In this document: positions 8,143-17,265 of the stretch, in pieces
Numbering within the stretch: position 1 is the first letter of the stretch
Layout of the letters: every line of letters starts with the position of its first letter
Assembly: GCA_964612505.1 (NCBI GenBank)
Contig: CAZTEX010000007.1
Span: forward strand, 22,053 to 86,052
Length of the DNA: 64,000 nucleotides
Reading direction: 5' to 3'
Source of the DNA: JAAZZY01 sp964612505
GTDB taxonomy: Bacteria > Chlamydiota > Chlamydiia > Chlamydiales > JAAZZY01
Made by a program: the position numbers and the translations under genes
The notes under the pieces: model-generated
The model's database searches: none
Told to the model about the DNA's origin: nothing
The model's input: only the letters and a program-made list of their open reading frames with translations

Positions 8143-9709
8143 CCCATTTAGTAAAGAAGTAGATGATCTGCCAATTGGACAATTAATAGATTTTTTTAAG
8201 GTCCCTACTCTTTCTATTCAAGATCTAGATATTAAGAAAAACTTACACTCTATTCCTTACAGCTATTGCAAAAAAAATGAGCTTTTGCCGATTGAAAAAA
8301 CCCAACATGGCTTTGTGGTTGCAACCACAAAACCTTTTCAAAATCAAATAGCTCAAGAGCTTTCTTTTATGCTAGGGGCAGATGTTGATTTTTGTTACTG
8401 CCCTCAAAAAGAGTTGCTTGAACTCATCGATCGTTTTTTTCATCAGGAGAAAAGCGCTACATCTAAGATGATTCGCAAGCTTGCCGATAAACCTCAAGAT
8501 GCGACAGATACAACCTATGACTTACTTGATGATCCAAAAACCAATGCTCCTTCTATTCGGTTATTGAACTCCATTATCGGAGAAGCCATTACTCAAGCAG
8601 CTTCTGATATTCATTTTGAACCTGTTGAAGAGACGTTTCGCATTCGCTATCGCATTGACGGAGTCTTGCAAAATCGTCATAAGATTCCATCTCACTATAA
8701 ATCCCATATTACGAGCCGTTTAAAATTAATGGCTAAACTAGACATTGCTGAAACGCGCCGCCCGCAAGATGGTCGCATTAAACTTTTACTTGGCAATAAA
8801 GAGATCGATTTTCGTATGAGCACAATTCCCATTTCGAGTGGAGAAAGGATTGTACTGAGAATCCTGGATCGCAATAACCTCCTTGTTGGTTTTGATCATT
8901 TGGGAATCCATAGCCATACGCTGGAAAATTTTAAGACCATGATCAAAAGGAGCGAGGGGATTCTTCTTGTCACAGGCCCTACGGGGAGTGGTAAAACAAC
9001 AACACTCTATAGCGTGGTCAATGAAATTTACCATGAGTCTCTCAATATTATGACGATTGAAGATCCTGTGGAGTATAAGCTGGCAGGGATTGCTCAAATT
9101 GGGGTGCAACCTAAAATAGATCTGACCTTTTCCAAAGGACTTAAACACATTTTACGCCAAGATCCCGACGTCATTTTAATTGGAGAAATTCGCGACCTTG
9201 AAACCGCTCAAATTGCCATCCAAGCAGCTCTTACTGGTCATTTGGTGCTCAGCACGCTGCACACCAATGATGCCCCCAGCGCGATTACTCGCCTAGTAGA
9301 TATGGGGATTGAACCCTATTTATTATCTTCTTGCGTGATTGGAGTTTTAGCGCAAAGACTGGTGCGTACGATTTGCCAAAATTGCAAAGAAAAATATCTC
9401 CCCTCTTCTAAAGATATTGAAGCATTGGGAAAAGGTTCTTGGGAACCCAAAGAGTTTTTTCGAGGGAAGGGCTGCTCAAAATGCTATGAAACAGGCTATA
9501 AGGGAAGGCAAGGTATTTTTGAACTCATGAATGTAAATGGAGCCCTCAAAAACCTTATTTCTCAATCTGCAGATAGTCAAGTGATCAAAAAATGTGCTAT
9601 GGAAATGGGAATGGAAACGCTCAAAGAACAAGGGCGACACCTGGTTTGTTCTGGAAAAACAACGGTAGAAGAGGTTTTGAGAATTGCTTTAGGGATGGAG
9701 GATGCTTAA
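8135..9709 (+). CDS. gspE: Type II secretion ATPase GspE
   Basis: Cytoplasmic hexameric ATPase that powers pseudopilus assembly, 524 residues. An N1E-like N-terminal domain is followed by the T2SSE core: Walker A GPTGSGKTTT with Lys287, Asp box, Walker B DPDVILIGEIRD, His box TGHLVLSTLHTNDA, and the C-terminal zinc tetracysteine arm (CQNC ... CSKC). I chose ATG 8135 rather than TTG 8129: it overlaps the gspD stop, typical of translational coupling. The stop TAA shares one base with the gspF ATG. Confidence 0.96.
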   Translation: MFDPFSKEVDDLPIGQLIDFFKVPTLSIQDLDIKKNLHSIPYSYCKKNELLPIEKTQHGFVVATTKPFQNQIAQELSFMLGADVDFCYCPQKELLELIDRFFHQEKSATSKMIRKLADKPQDATDTTYDLLDDPKTNAPSIRLLNSIIGEAITQAASDIHFEPVEETFRIRYRIDGVLQNRHKIPSHYKSHITSRLKLMAKLDIAETRRPQDGRIKLLLGNKEIDFRMSTIPISSGERIVLRILDRNNLLVGFDHLGIHSHTLENFKTMIKRSEGILLVTGPTGSGKTTTLYSVVNEIYHESLNIMTIEDPVEYKLAGIAQIGVQPKIDLTFSKGLKHILRQDPDVILIGEIRDLETAQIAIQAALTGHLVLSTLHTNDAPSAITRLVDMGIEPYLLSSCVIGVLAQRLVRTICQNCKEKYLPSSKDIEALGKGSWEPKEFFRGKGCSKCYETGYKGRQGIFELMNVNGALKNLISQSADSQVIKKCAMEMGMETLKEQGRHLVCSGKTTVEEVLRIALGMEDA

Positions 9710-10890
9710 TGCCCCATTATCGCTATCGCGCTTACAACGTCAAAGGGAAAGCCTATTTTTCCAACTTAGAGTGCCCTACCCTCAGCGAAGCCAAAGCAAG
9801 GCTTTCAGAAATGGGGATTCCTTTTGTTTCTGTTCAGGAAATAAAGAAAGTAACATGGAAAAGAATCAGCCCTCAAATTGTCCTTCAATTTACCGAGCAA
9901 CTTGCCGAACTTTTACAAGCAGATATTCCCCTTTTTGATAGCTTAAATCTCTTAAAAGACAGTTTTCATCAGGATGCTTTTAACAGCGTTCTTGATAGGC
10001 TGTGTCAAGAGCTCAGTCAAGGGGCCTCATTTTCCAATGCCTTGAAAATCTACCCTCAATACTTTGACCTTCTTTATTGCACTTTAGTGGAAATGGGTGA
10101 GCAAAGTGGACGCCTAGATGAAGCATTAAAAAGGCTCTCTGAAAAACTACAAAAAAAACAAGCTCTGCGAAAAAAATTAAATGCAGCCTTGCTATACCCT
10201 TGTATTTTGGCTTTTTTTTGTTCTTTAGTGGTGATGGCACTTATTTTTTACATTGTTCCTTCGATTGAATCTCTTTTTGAAAGCAGCAAGCTTGGTTTAT
10301 TTTCTCAATCTGTAATTGGAATCTGTCATCACTTAAAAGATTGGCTTTTTATTTATTTTGCCCTGATCTGTTTTTTTGCTCTCAGCTTGCGCTTATTGTT
10401 TAAGCTCTCTCACTATAAAAAAAAATGGGATGAATGGCTTCTTTCTGTTCCAGGAATAAAGAAATACATCTTATCTTCTTCTCTCTTTCATTGGTGCTCT
10501 ACAGTCTCTCTTTTGCTAGAAGCTCAAGTTCCCTTAATGGACACATTAAAATTGGCCAATAACGTTTTAAGTAACCTTCTGTTAAAAGAATCCATGGGGA
10601 TGATTTTAGATAAAGTGTCTGAAGGAAAATCACTCAGCAGTCAACTGACTCAATTTGTTTATTTTCCAGCTTTTTTTATTCGTATTATTACGATTGGAGA
10701 GACTTCTGGAGAATTGCCACATGCTTTCAACAAATTATCGAAACATTTAGATGAAGAACTTGAAAAAAGATTGCACCAATTTATGACCCTACTTTCCCCT
10801 CTGGCTCTTCTTGTCATGGCCTTCATTATTGGCCTCATTATGCTCGCAATTTTAATTCCTTTAACCGATATTAATGCTCTATTAAGCTAG
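9709..10890 (+). CDS. gspF: Type II secretion inner-membrane platform protein GspF
   Basis: 393 residues from the ATG at 9709, which overlaps the gspE stop by one base (TAATG). A longer reading frame runs upstream inside gspE but its extra residues are not GspF-like. The N-terminus HYRYRAYNVKGKAYF matches the GspF start. Two T2SSF repeats (~70-195 and ~275-395) carry the ALL..G.PL-type motifs (LLQADIPLFDSLNLL and LLEAQVPLMDTLKLA) and GEQSG/GETSG. Three membrane segments lie at ~165-185, ~210-235 and ~365-390. It recruits GspE to the membrane. Confidence 0.95.
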   Translation: MPHYRYRAYNVKGKAYFSNLECPTLSEAKARLSEMGIPFVSVQEIKKVTWKRISPQIVLQFTEQLAELLQADIPLFDSLNLLKDSFHQDAFNSVLDRLCQELSQGASFSNALKIYPQYFDLLYCTLVEMGEQSGRLDEALKRLSEKLQKKQALRKKLNAALLYPCILAFFCSLVVMALIFYIVPSIESLFESSKLGLFSQSVIGICHHLKDWLFIYFALICFFALSLRLLFKLSHYKKKWDEWLLSVPGIKKYILSSSLFHWCSTVSLLLEAQVPLMDTLKLANNVLSNLLLKESMGMILDKVSEGKSLSSQLTQFVYFPAFFIRIITIGETSGELPHAFNKLSKHLDEELEKRLHQFMTLLSPLALLVMAFIIGLIMLAILIPLTDINALLS

Positions 10891-10898
10891 GAGAAATT

Positions 10899-11273
10899 AT
10901 GATCTACAAAAAACGTCACGCTTTAACGTTGATAGAAATTATGCTTGTCATTGTTTTAATTGGCATTGTGGGTGGGGCTCTTGCTTTCAATTTACGGGGC
11001 GCCTTAGATCGAGGCAAAGGATTTAAAACGCAGCAAGTACAAAAGAAAATTGAGGCCATTTTAAGCATTGAAGCTGTAGAAGAAGATTACGGTTCTATTT
11101 TAGAGCATTGGGAAAGTATCGTCAAAAAATCCCCTTTAGTGAAGCTCAAGCAAAAAAAAGGGGAAATTGTCGATGCTTGGGGCAACCCTTTTCAAGTAGA
11201 TTATGATGATTTGCAAGGGCAATTTTTAGTTTCATCTGTAAAAATAGATTCTGATGGAAATATCTTGGATTAA
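10899..11273 (+). CDS. gspG: Type II secretion major pseudopilin GspG
   Basis: 124 residues. Type IV prepilin leader MIYKKRHA, then LTLIEIMLVIVLIGIVGGAL with Glu5 of the mature helix. The residue before the cleavage site is alanine rather than the usual glycine, which is tolerated in some pseudopilins but noteworthy. The C-terminal part has the GspG signatures DAWGNPFQVDYDD and SDGNILD (calcium-loop region). A strong AGGAGA ribosome-binding site precedes the ATG. The next gene starts inside its 3' end (20-base overlap). Confidence 0.93.
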   Translation: MIYKKRHALTLIEIMLVIVLIGIVGGALAFNLRGALDRGKGFKTQQVQKKIEAILSIEAVEEDYGSILEHWESIVKKSPLVKLKQKKGEIVDAWGNPFQVDYDDLQGQFLVSSVKIDSDGNILD

Positions 11274-11736
11274 GAAAAAAAGAAGAGGCTTTACTTTAGC
11301 AGAGCTTTTGATAGGCCTTTTTTTGTTAGCTCTTATTCTACCCACGCTGGGACTGGGGGGTTTGCGTTTTTTTAAGAAATGGCAATTTGAGCAAGACATT
11401 CAATCTTTAAAGAGCCAGCTTCAACTGGCCCACGACAGCGTCCTGCATTGTCAAATCCCCGTCCACATTACTCTAAGAAAAACGGTGCGTGGCCTTTATT
11501 GTCAGCTGAACTTTGAAAATGACTCCCTTGATCGCAAGCTTCCTTGCAAAAAGTTATATAAACACATTCAAAAAATGAACGTTAGCTCTATCAATCGATC
11601 GGTCATTAACTTATATTGCTGTTTTTCAGGAGGGTTACAGTCTCCCCTTGTTATTGAATTGTTAAATGAGAAAGCCACCCAGTCATATCGATTTACTTTA
11701 AAAGGTTATCCCCATGTTATCCATGTCGAAAAGTAA
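11254..11736 (+). CDS. Pseudopilin-like protein (GspH/minor pseudopilin type)
   Basis: 160 residues. Canonical prepilin N-terminus: basic leader MEISWIKKKRRG, then FTLAELLIGLFLLALILPTLGL with Glu5 in place. The globular part is Cys-containing and not assignable beyond minor pseudopilin. It overlaps gspG by 20 bases and the next gene by 23 bases, so translation is coupled. Position matches the small conserved gene after gspG in Chlamydia (CT568 by memory). Confidence 0.8.
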   Translation: MEISWIKKKRRGFTLAELLIGLFLLALILPTLGLGGLRFFKKWQFEQDIQSLKSQLQLAHDSVLHCQIPVHITLRKTVRGLYCQLNFENDSLDRKLPCKKLYKHIQKMNVSSINRSVINLYCCFSGGLQSPLVIELLNEKATQSYRFTLKGYPHVIHVEK

Positions 11737-12160
11737 AGTCAAAAAGACTTTTATCTTACTAGAAGTGCTGATAGGCCTTTCTTTATTAACTTTTTTACTC
11801 CCTTTTCTTTTTGAAGATCAAAAGCTATATCAAAAACAAATCGACCACCTCAATCTCTATAACGAGTTTGAAATTGCCTTTAGAAAAGAAATTTTTTATC
11901 TCTATCAAAACCTCTATTCTGAGCCCTATTATTCTTTGATCAACACCTTAGATGAAAAAAAGTATTCTTTTGATTATAAAGATATTAAAGTAAATGAAAC
12001 GATTTTTTTTAAGTCTGCTATTGAAATCCAAAAAAGGGAGAAAAAAGAGCAAAACCAAAATCATCAAATAGAAGTCTCCTTAAAAGTATTCCACTTCCCA
12101 ACGGACAAAAAAAACTATTCTTCCAATGTTCAAAACTTCTATCTTAAAAAGGGTCATTAA
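11714..12160 (+). CDS. Pseudopilin-like protein (minor pseudopilin)
   Basis: 148 residues. Basic leader MLSMSKSKVKKT followed by FILLEVLIGLSLLTFLLPFLF. Glu at mature position 5 and the length of the hydrophobic helix fit a type II minor pseudopilin, although the residue before the likely cleavage site is not glycine. The rest is highly charged and aromatic-rich. It is translationally coupled to the preceding pseudopilin. Corresponds by position to CT567 of C. trachomatis (from memory). Confidence 0.75.
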   Translation: MLSMSKSKVKKTFILLEVLIGLSLLTFLLPFLFEDQKLYQKQIDHLNLYNEFEIAFRKEIFYLYQNLYSEPYYSLINTLDEKKYSFDYKDIKVNETIFFKSAIEIQKREKKEQNQNHQIEVSLKVFHFPTDKKNYSSNVQNFYLKKGH

Positions 12161-12196
12161 GCTATGTAGATTTTTTTGATTATAACCAAAAAAATT

Positions 12197-14059
12197 ATGT
12201 CAGAAAAAGCAGCCTTTAAGCCCTTTATCTCCGCCGAACAAACTTTACCCGAATTTACCATCCGAGCCATCCTTTTAGGGATTATCTTGTCTCTTTTTTT
12301 TGGAATCGGCAACGCCTTTATTGGTTTAAAAGTAGGCATGACTGTCTCGGCATCGATACCAGCTTCAGTCATCTCAATGGGTATTTTAAGACTCTTTTAT
12401 AAAAACGTTTCCATTTTAGAAAATAACTTAGTGCAAACGATTGCTTCCGCTGGAGAGGCCCTTGCAGCAGGTGCTATTTTTACGATCCCAACTCTTTTTT
12501 TTCTAGGGCAAGAAATTACAATTTGGCGAACCTTTTCTCTTTCAGTCTTAGGTGGTTTCCTAGGTATCTTTATGATGCTTCCAATGCGAGAGCACTTTGT
12601 CGTGAAAGAGCATGGGGTCTTACTTTTTCCAGAAGGCACTGCATGCGCTGAAATTTTAAAAGCGGGAGAGTCTGGAACTAAAAAGGCATTGCTTGCAGTC
12701 CTCGGTGTTGTTATTGGAGCTTTTTATCGCTTTTTAATCGGCTTTGTTCATCTTTGGTCTGAAGTGGCCGAATGGACATTTACTAAGTTTCAGAAAATTT
12801 CTGTCAGCGTCGATACAACTCCTGCTCTTTTAGGGGTTGGCTTTATCATTGGTCCACGCATTGCCTCTACGATGATGGCGGGCGGGGTCATTGGTTGGTG
12901 GGTTATTATGCCACTGATCAAAATCTTTGCTTTAAGCAAAGTGGTCATTCCCCCAGCCACAGTAGCCATCTCCACCATGGCCAATGAAGATTTATGGACC
13001 CATTACATTCGTTATATTGGAGCAGGTGGGGTCACTTTAGGGGGCATTTTTAGTTTATTTCGCATTTTACCTGGACTTATTCGCATTTTCAAAGTGAAGA
13101 GAAAATCACATGCAGAGATTCAAGTAGAACAAAGCCCATTAAGAACTCAAAAAGATCTTCCTATGAAACTCGTCATTTTTGGTTCTTTAATACTGCTACT
13201 TGCCCTTTGGTTAACTCCTTTGCTCAACTTAAACTTGATTGCCGTTATTTTAATTGCCATTTTAGGTTTTTGCTTTGTGGCAGTGACCTCCATGACAGTG
13301 GGTCTTGTCGGTAGCTCTTCAAATCCAGCTTCCGGTATTATCATTATGACCCTTTTAATTACCCTGCTCGTTTTCATGGCGTGTGGGTGGAGAGATACGA
13401 CCTACATGTTAATGGCAGCGACAGTCAGCTCGGTGGTTGCCATTGCTATCTGCATTGCAGCTGATACCTCTCAAGATTTAAAAACAGGATATTTAATTGG
13501 GGCAACTCCTCGCGCTCAGCAAGTAGGGATGATGATCGGAACTGTTGCTGCGGCCACTGTAATGGGAGTTACTTTACTTCTTTTAAATAAAGCCTATACC
13601 TTTGGGTCTACAGCATTATCAGCGCCACAAGCAACCCTACTTTCTTTATTAGCTAAAGGATTAGTGGAAGGAAATCTTCCTTTTCAATTGATTTTAGTAG
13701 GTATGTTAATAGGGCTTGCTGCCGAGCTCATGGGCGTTCACGCTCTGGCTTTAGCAATTGGACTGTATTTACCTTTAGAAACAACCCTATCCATTTTTAT
13801 TGGGGGTGCTGTTTCCTTTTTTGTTCACTATAAAAAGAAAGAGAGTGGTTGGACTGAAAAAGGAATTTTATTTGCTTCAGGTCTTGTTGCTGGAGATGCT
13901 CTCATGGGCATTGTCGTTGCTCTTTTTGCCGTACTCGGTATGGTCAATATTAACGCTCCTTCTATCTTAAATTCTATTTTTGGTTTTGCCATTTATCTTC
14001 TTTTAGCGATTTTCATGGGCTGGATTTCTTTTCCTGCCAAAAAAGATCGAGGTCTTTGA
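12197..14059 (+). CDS. OPT-family oligopeptide transporter
   Basis: Polytopic inner-membrane transporter, 620 residues, with about 14-16 predicted membrane segments. The start resembles OPT transporters (FTIRAILLGIILSLFFGIGNAFIGLKVGMTVSASIPA), and NPASGIIIMTLL is a typical OPT motif. The family moves oligopeptides or metal-chelate complexes, probably driven by protons; the substrate here is unknown. ATG 12197 is preferred to the TTG at 12176. It lies between two pseudopilin-like genes of the gsp operon (36 bases from the previous stop, 34 to the next start), which is functionally out of place and suggests an insertion into the operon. Confidence 0.9.
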   Translation: MSEKAAFKPFISAEQTLPEFTIRAILLGIILSLFFGIGNAFIGLKVGMTVSASIPASVISMGILRLFYKNVSILENNLVQTIASAGEALAAGAIFTIPTLFFLGQEITIWRTFSLSVLGGFLGIFMMLPMREHFVVKEHGVLLFPEGTACAEILKAGESGTKKALLAVLGVVIGAFYRFLIGFVHLWSEVAEWTFTKFQKISVSVDTTPALLGVGFIIGPRIASTMMAGGVIGWWVIMPLIKIFALSKVVIPPATVAISTMANEDLWTHYIRYIGAGGVTLGGIFSLFRILPGLIRIFKVKRKSHAEIQVEQSPLRTQKDLPMKLVIFGSLILLLALWLTPLLNLNLIAVILIAILGFCFVAVTSMTVGLVGSSSNPASGIIIMTLLITLLVFMACGWRDTTYMLMAATVSSVVAIAICIAADTSQDLKTGYLIGATPRAQQVGMMIGTVAAATVMGVTLLLLNKAYTFGSTALSAPQATLLSLLAKGLVEGNLPFQLILVGMLIGLAAELMGVHALALAIGLYLPLETTLSIFIGGAVSFFVHYKKKESGWTEKGILFASGLVAGDALMGIVVALFAVLGMVNINAPSILNSIFGFAIYLLLAIFMGWISFPAKKDRGL

Positions 14060-14093
14060 CAAAAATATCTAAAGCTCTTCATCATGTTTCATT

Positions 14094-14672
14094 ATGAAGA
14101 GAAAGCCCTTTATCCTTTTTGAAATTATCATTGCTCTGCCACTAGTAGCTCTTCTTCTTTCATTTTTAGTTCAAAGTTTTTCATTTATGTTATCTAAAAA
14201 TCATCTCTTAGAACAAAGATATGAAATAGCTTTGGAGCGCCACTACTTTCAAAAGCGCTTTCAACAGATTTTAGGGAGAGCAGACAAAAAAAAACAAAAA
14301 GCTCCTTTTTTTAAAGAACGCTCTTTAGAATTTGATTTTGATAATGGGCTGAGTTTATATGAAAAAGCTTCTGGAAAACTTCATGCCCATTTTTTTTATG
14401 ATGAGAATCAAAAAGAATTGGCTCTTGATCTTTTCAAAGGGCATGAAAATATTCGCCATGAAATCCTGCTCACCCACGTAGATGCCGTTTGGCTAGAATA
14501 CTTGTTTGAACATAAAAATGCAGAAGCTAACGAGCGCAATCCGTTTGTTATTTCCAAAGATCCTTTAATAGATCCTCAAAAATGGGTTGCCCTGCAAGCC
14601 AAAGTTTTGCGCTTTGATAAAGAGGAACATTATTTTTTTCTTTTAAAACGTTCGTTATCACCTTCTCATTAA
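14094..14672 (+). CDS. Pseudopilin-like protein (GspJ-like)
   Basis: 192 residues. Short basic leader MKRKP, then FILFEIIIALPLVALLLSFLV with Glu5, as in minor pseudopilins. Size and position suggest a GspJ-like component, and it would correspond to CT566 of C. trachomatis (from memory). It is separated from the other pseudopilins by the OPT gene but remains on the same strand with short gaps; the next gene starts one base after its stop. Confidence 0.7.
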   Translation: MKRKPFILFEIIIALPLVALLLSFLVQSFSFMLSKNHLLEQRYEIALERHYFQKRFQQILGRADKKKQKAPFFKERSLEFDFDNGLSLYEKASGKLHAHFFYDENQKELALDLFKGHENIRHEILLTHVDAVWLEYLFEHKNAEANERNPFVISKDPLIDPQKWVALQAKVLRFDKEEHYFFLLKRSLSPSH

Positions 14673-14673
14673 G

Positions 14674-15396
14674 ATGATTTTAGCCTATATCTTTGCTTTT
14701 TTGATGTTGTTTGCCCTCTTAAGCAATACTTTTTTGCAAAAATATAAAGTTTTTAAAATTAATGAGAGTTATTTTCAAGAGGCTTACGACCCTTATTTAC
14801 ATCGCCCTTCAGATATTCATCTGAGTGGCTTTGGCATTAAAGACCTTTTAGACCTAAATTCTCCCATGCGTCCACTTTTTATCCAAACCATTCAACATAC
14901 TTATCAAAGAGCTAATTTTTATTATGAGCTCCTTGGCCAAGATCTTCTTACTTTTTTTGAAGAGCAAATTGAATTTAATGAAGCACAATCTAAAATCAAT
15001 GGAAAAACCTATCTCGAAAATGTCAATGAACTCAAATTATTAAATTTAGATAAGCAAAGTAAGCGCTTTAAAACAGCTTACTTTCATTTAATGGAGCCTA
15101 GTAAGATAAGTAGCGATCATCCCGATGGTTATCTTTCTTTAATCGAGCTGTTACACCCTGTTATTGTCAATAAACAGAGTGTATTAAATTTATACCAACT
15201 TCGCTCAGAAATCGTGGAAGTTCTTTTTAACTCTGCTGTTGCAGATGATTTAAAAAACTCCTTACTTAGGTTTTATCTTCAACCTAAAGAAAATGGCGCT
15301 ATTTTCTACAAGGAATTTATCGAACGCAATCGACTACAAAATCATCCCAATCTTAAACTTGTTCACTTTCAAGTATTTGATCCGGAGCTTCAATAA
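14674..15396 (+). CDS. Membrane-anchored protein at the end of the gsp operon (GspK-like?)
   Basis: 240 residues. It starts directly with a hydrophobic segment (MILAYIFAFLMLFALLSNTF); no clear prepilin cleavage site or Glu5 is seen. The remainder is mostly helical and includes a segment resembling an SAM-like/GspK helical region (GYLSLIELLHPVIVNKQSVLNLYQLRSEIV), but this is a weak resemblance. It follows the GspJ-like gene by one base and its 3' end overlaps the convergent 15353-16390 gene by 44 bases. Confidence 0.65.
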   Translation: MILAYIFAFLMLFALLSNTFLQKYKVFKINESYFQEAYDPYLHRPSDIHLSGFGIKDLLDLNSPMRPLFIQTIQHTYQRANFYYELLGQDLLTFFEEQIEFNEAQSKINGKTYLENVNELKLLNLDKQSKRFKTAYFHLMEPSKISSDHPDGYLSLIELLHPVIVNKQSVLNLYQLRSEIVEVLFNSAVADDLKNSLLRFYLQPKENGAIFYKEFIERNRLQNHPNLKLVHFQVFDPELQ

Positions 15397-16390
15397 AGCC
15401 GTAGACAGCCTCCTGTGCTTGCTCACATTCTTTAGGCAGTGGATGGAGTTTAGCAAATTTGACTAGATCGGCAAACTTTAAAAACTCTTCTAAGTGAGCG
15501 CTCATTGTGCGATGAAAGATGTTTTTGGTTAAGACTTCTTCTAAAAATTCTTGTGTTGTTTGCTCAGGCGCTTTGACATTAAATTTCCGTTCAATATAAG
15601 TGCGGACAATTTGTGTTAAGCGGACATAAAACTCTTCAAAAAAACCTTTTTGAATAAGCATTTGTTTTTTGAGTAATTCTAATTCTTCTAAGGCCAGCTT
15701 TTTAGGATCACTCTCTTTTTGAAACATTTTCTGAAAGGAAAGTCTTTTGCGCAGCCAAGAGAACAATTTGAAAACTATAAATCCAGCCATAGTGAAGATG
15801 GCTAAATATTTAATGAGTCTTTCATAAAAATGGGATTTTAAACGAAGGTGAGCATCTCTGAAATGCTTTTTAGATTGCTCCATCAGTTTTTGTTGATTTT
15901 GAGCATCCATCTCTACAGGTCTTCGCAAATCTAAAGCTAATGTCTCTTTGATTTTTAAATTTTTCATGGGGTCTTCTCTGCAGGGCTTGACCTCAAGATC
16001 TTTAATAGGTGGATAAAGAGTTGCAAAAAGTTTAGGATCCTTTTTAGAAACAAAATGGAGCGTAGGTAAATTTAAATAATGTTGCCCGACTAAACAAGGA
16101 TCAAAACTCAAGTTAAGGCAAAGAATTTGATTTTCATCCTGCTCTATTTCTGAAGTGGTCTCTCTCTCTTCCCAGCGAAATTCAGTCTGATTTTCTTCAT
16201 GAGAAATAGAATGAAGTTTGAAATCGCTAGGATAGCGCACTTCGATTTCTACAGATCCTCTCTCATCTAAATGTATTTGGCTCGGAACATGTTTGATGGT
16301 GGCTAAAAAGAGCCCTTTGTCTTCATCGCTATAGTAGCTTTGAGCATATAAAAGAAGAGGGAGAAAAGATAAAAAAAGGATTTTTTTCAT
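15353..16390 (-). CDS. BatD/DUF4381-like membrane protein
   Basis: 345 residues from the ATG at 16390, which overlaps the upstream DUF58 stop as ATGA; an ATG two codons further upstream (16396) is equally possible. Signal peptide MKKILFLSFLPLLLYAQS, an extracytoplasmic beta-rich region (~20-165), one membrane segment (~200-220), then a cytoplasmic helical domain with TYIERKFNVKAPEQTTQEFL. That motif is typical of DUF4381/BatD partners of MoxR ATPases. It is the third gene of a MoxR-DUF58-BatD-like operon. Envelope or stress-related function is inferred from context. Confidence 0.75.
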   Translation of the reverse strand: MKKILFLSFLPLLLYAQSYYSDEDKGLFLATIKHVPSQIHLDERGSVEIEVRYPSDFKLHSISHEENQTEFRWEERETTSEIEQDENQILCLNLSFDPCLVGQHYLNLPTLHFVSKKDPKLFATLYPPIKDLEVKPCREDPMKNLKIKETLALDLRRPVEMDAQNQQKLMEQSKKHFRDAHLRLKSHFYERLIKYLAIFTMAGFIVFKLFSWLRKRLSFQKMFQKESDPKKLALEELELLKKQMLIQKGFFEEFYVRLTQIVRTYIERKFNVKAPEQTTQEFLEEVLTKNIFHRTMSAHLEEFLKFADLVKFAKLHPLPKECEQAQEAVYGFIEAPDQILESEQV

Positions 16391-17265
16391 GCCCATTTCC
16401 TTCTTCGATCAAAAAACTCTCGAACATTTTCCATATAGGATTTATCTGAAGAGATCATCATCATCCCATTGGCATGGCGATCAAATTGTTGTTTTAATTT
16501 TTCAAAAAGAGCTTGATTGCGGGCAAAGAGATTTTCTCGCACGAGCTTACTTGAAGTATCTACAAGGAGTGTTTTGTTTGTTTCCAAATCTTTGAATTGA
16601 ATCAGCCCCATCTTAGGTAATTTCATCTCATGAGGATCGCGCACATTGACCCCTATTAAATCATGGCGTTTGCCAATCAAAGTAAGTTCATCTTGAAAAG
16701 GGGGAGAAATAAAGTCAGAAATTAAAAAAACAACACTCTTGCGCTTTTGAATTTTACCCAAAAAATTTAACGCTTGAGAGATGTCTGTTTTCTTCCCTAG
16801 TGGCACAAAAGTAAGCAGCTCTCGAATTAGGCGCATCGCGTGAGTACTTCCTTTTTGAGGGGGAAGATATTTCTCAATACGATCTGAAAATAAAATTAAA
16901 CCGACGTTGTCATTATTTTGAATGGCTGAAAAAGAAAAGAGAGCTCCAAGCTCAGCAATGAGCTCTGCTTTTTTTTTACCCGTTGTCCCAAATAATGAAG
17001 AAGCTGAAACATCGATTAAAAGAATAACCGAGAGTTCTCTCTCTTCGCGAAAATTTTTAATATAGGGGTATTGCATGCGAGCTGTCACATTCCAGTCAAT
17101 ACTGCGCACTTCATCGCCAGGTTGATACTCTCTAACATCTTCAAATTCCATCCCCCTTCCTTTAAAGGCCGAGTGGTAGGCTCCAGCTAATACGTTTTGA
17201 ACATATTTACGGGTGCGTATCTGAATCCGTTTGACGTTTTTAAATATTTCTGCAGATATCTTCAC
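16387..17265 (-). CDS. DUF58 / von Willebrand A-like protein
   Basis: 292 residues. The DUF58 signature GRGMEFEDVREYQPGDEVRS and IDWNVTAR is at ~35-65, followed by a vWA-like fold with the MIDAS motif DVSAS (~90). No membrane segment is present, so a cytoplasmic protein. It starts within the moxR stop codon (ATGA, 17265-17262), giving tight coupling. Members of this family act with MoxR ATPases as chaperone-like maturation systems; the substrate is unknown here. Confidence 0.9.
   Translation of the reverse strand: MKISAEIFKNVKRIQIRTRKYVQNVLAGAYHSAFKGRGMEFEDVREYQPGDEVRSIDWNVTARMQYPYIKNFREERELSVILLIDVSASSLFGTTGKKKAELIAELGALFSFSAIQNNDNVGLILFSDRIEKYLPPQKGSTHAMRLIRELLTFVPLGKKTDISQALNFLGKIQKRKSVVFLISDFISPPFQDELTLIGKRHDLIGVNVRDPHEMKLPKMGLIQFKDLETNKTLLVDTSSKLVRENLFARNQALFEKLKQQFDRHANGMMMISSDKSYMENVREFFDRRRKWA

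Noticed and set aside
8786..9148. Long antisense reading frames opposite gspE, the OPT gene and the P-type ATPase
   Set aside because: They have no ribosome-binding site or family features and mirror the codon pattern of the strongly supported genes on the other strand.
9592..9708. Upstream extension of gspF to an earlier start
   Set aside because: The extra 39 residues lie wholly inside gspE in another frame, are low-complexity and do not resemble GspF. The ATG at 9709 overlapping the gspE stop is the expected coupled start.
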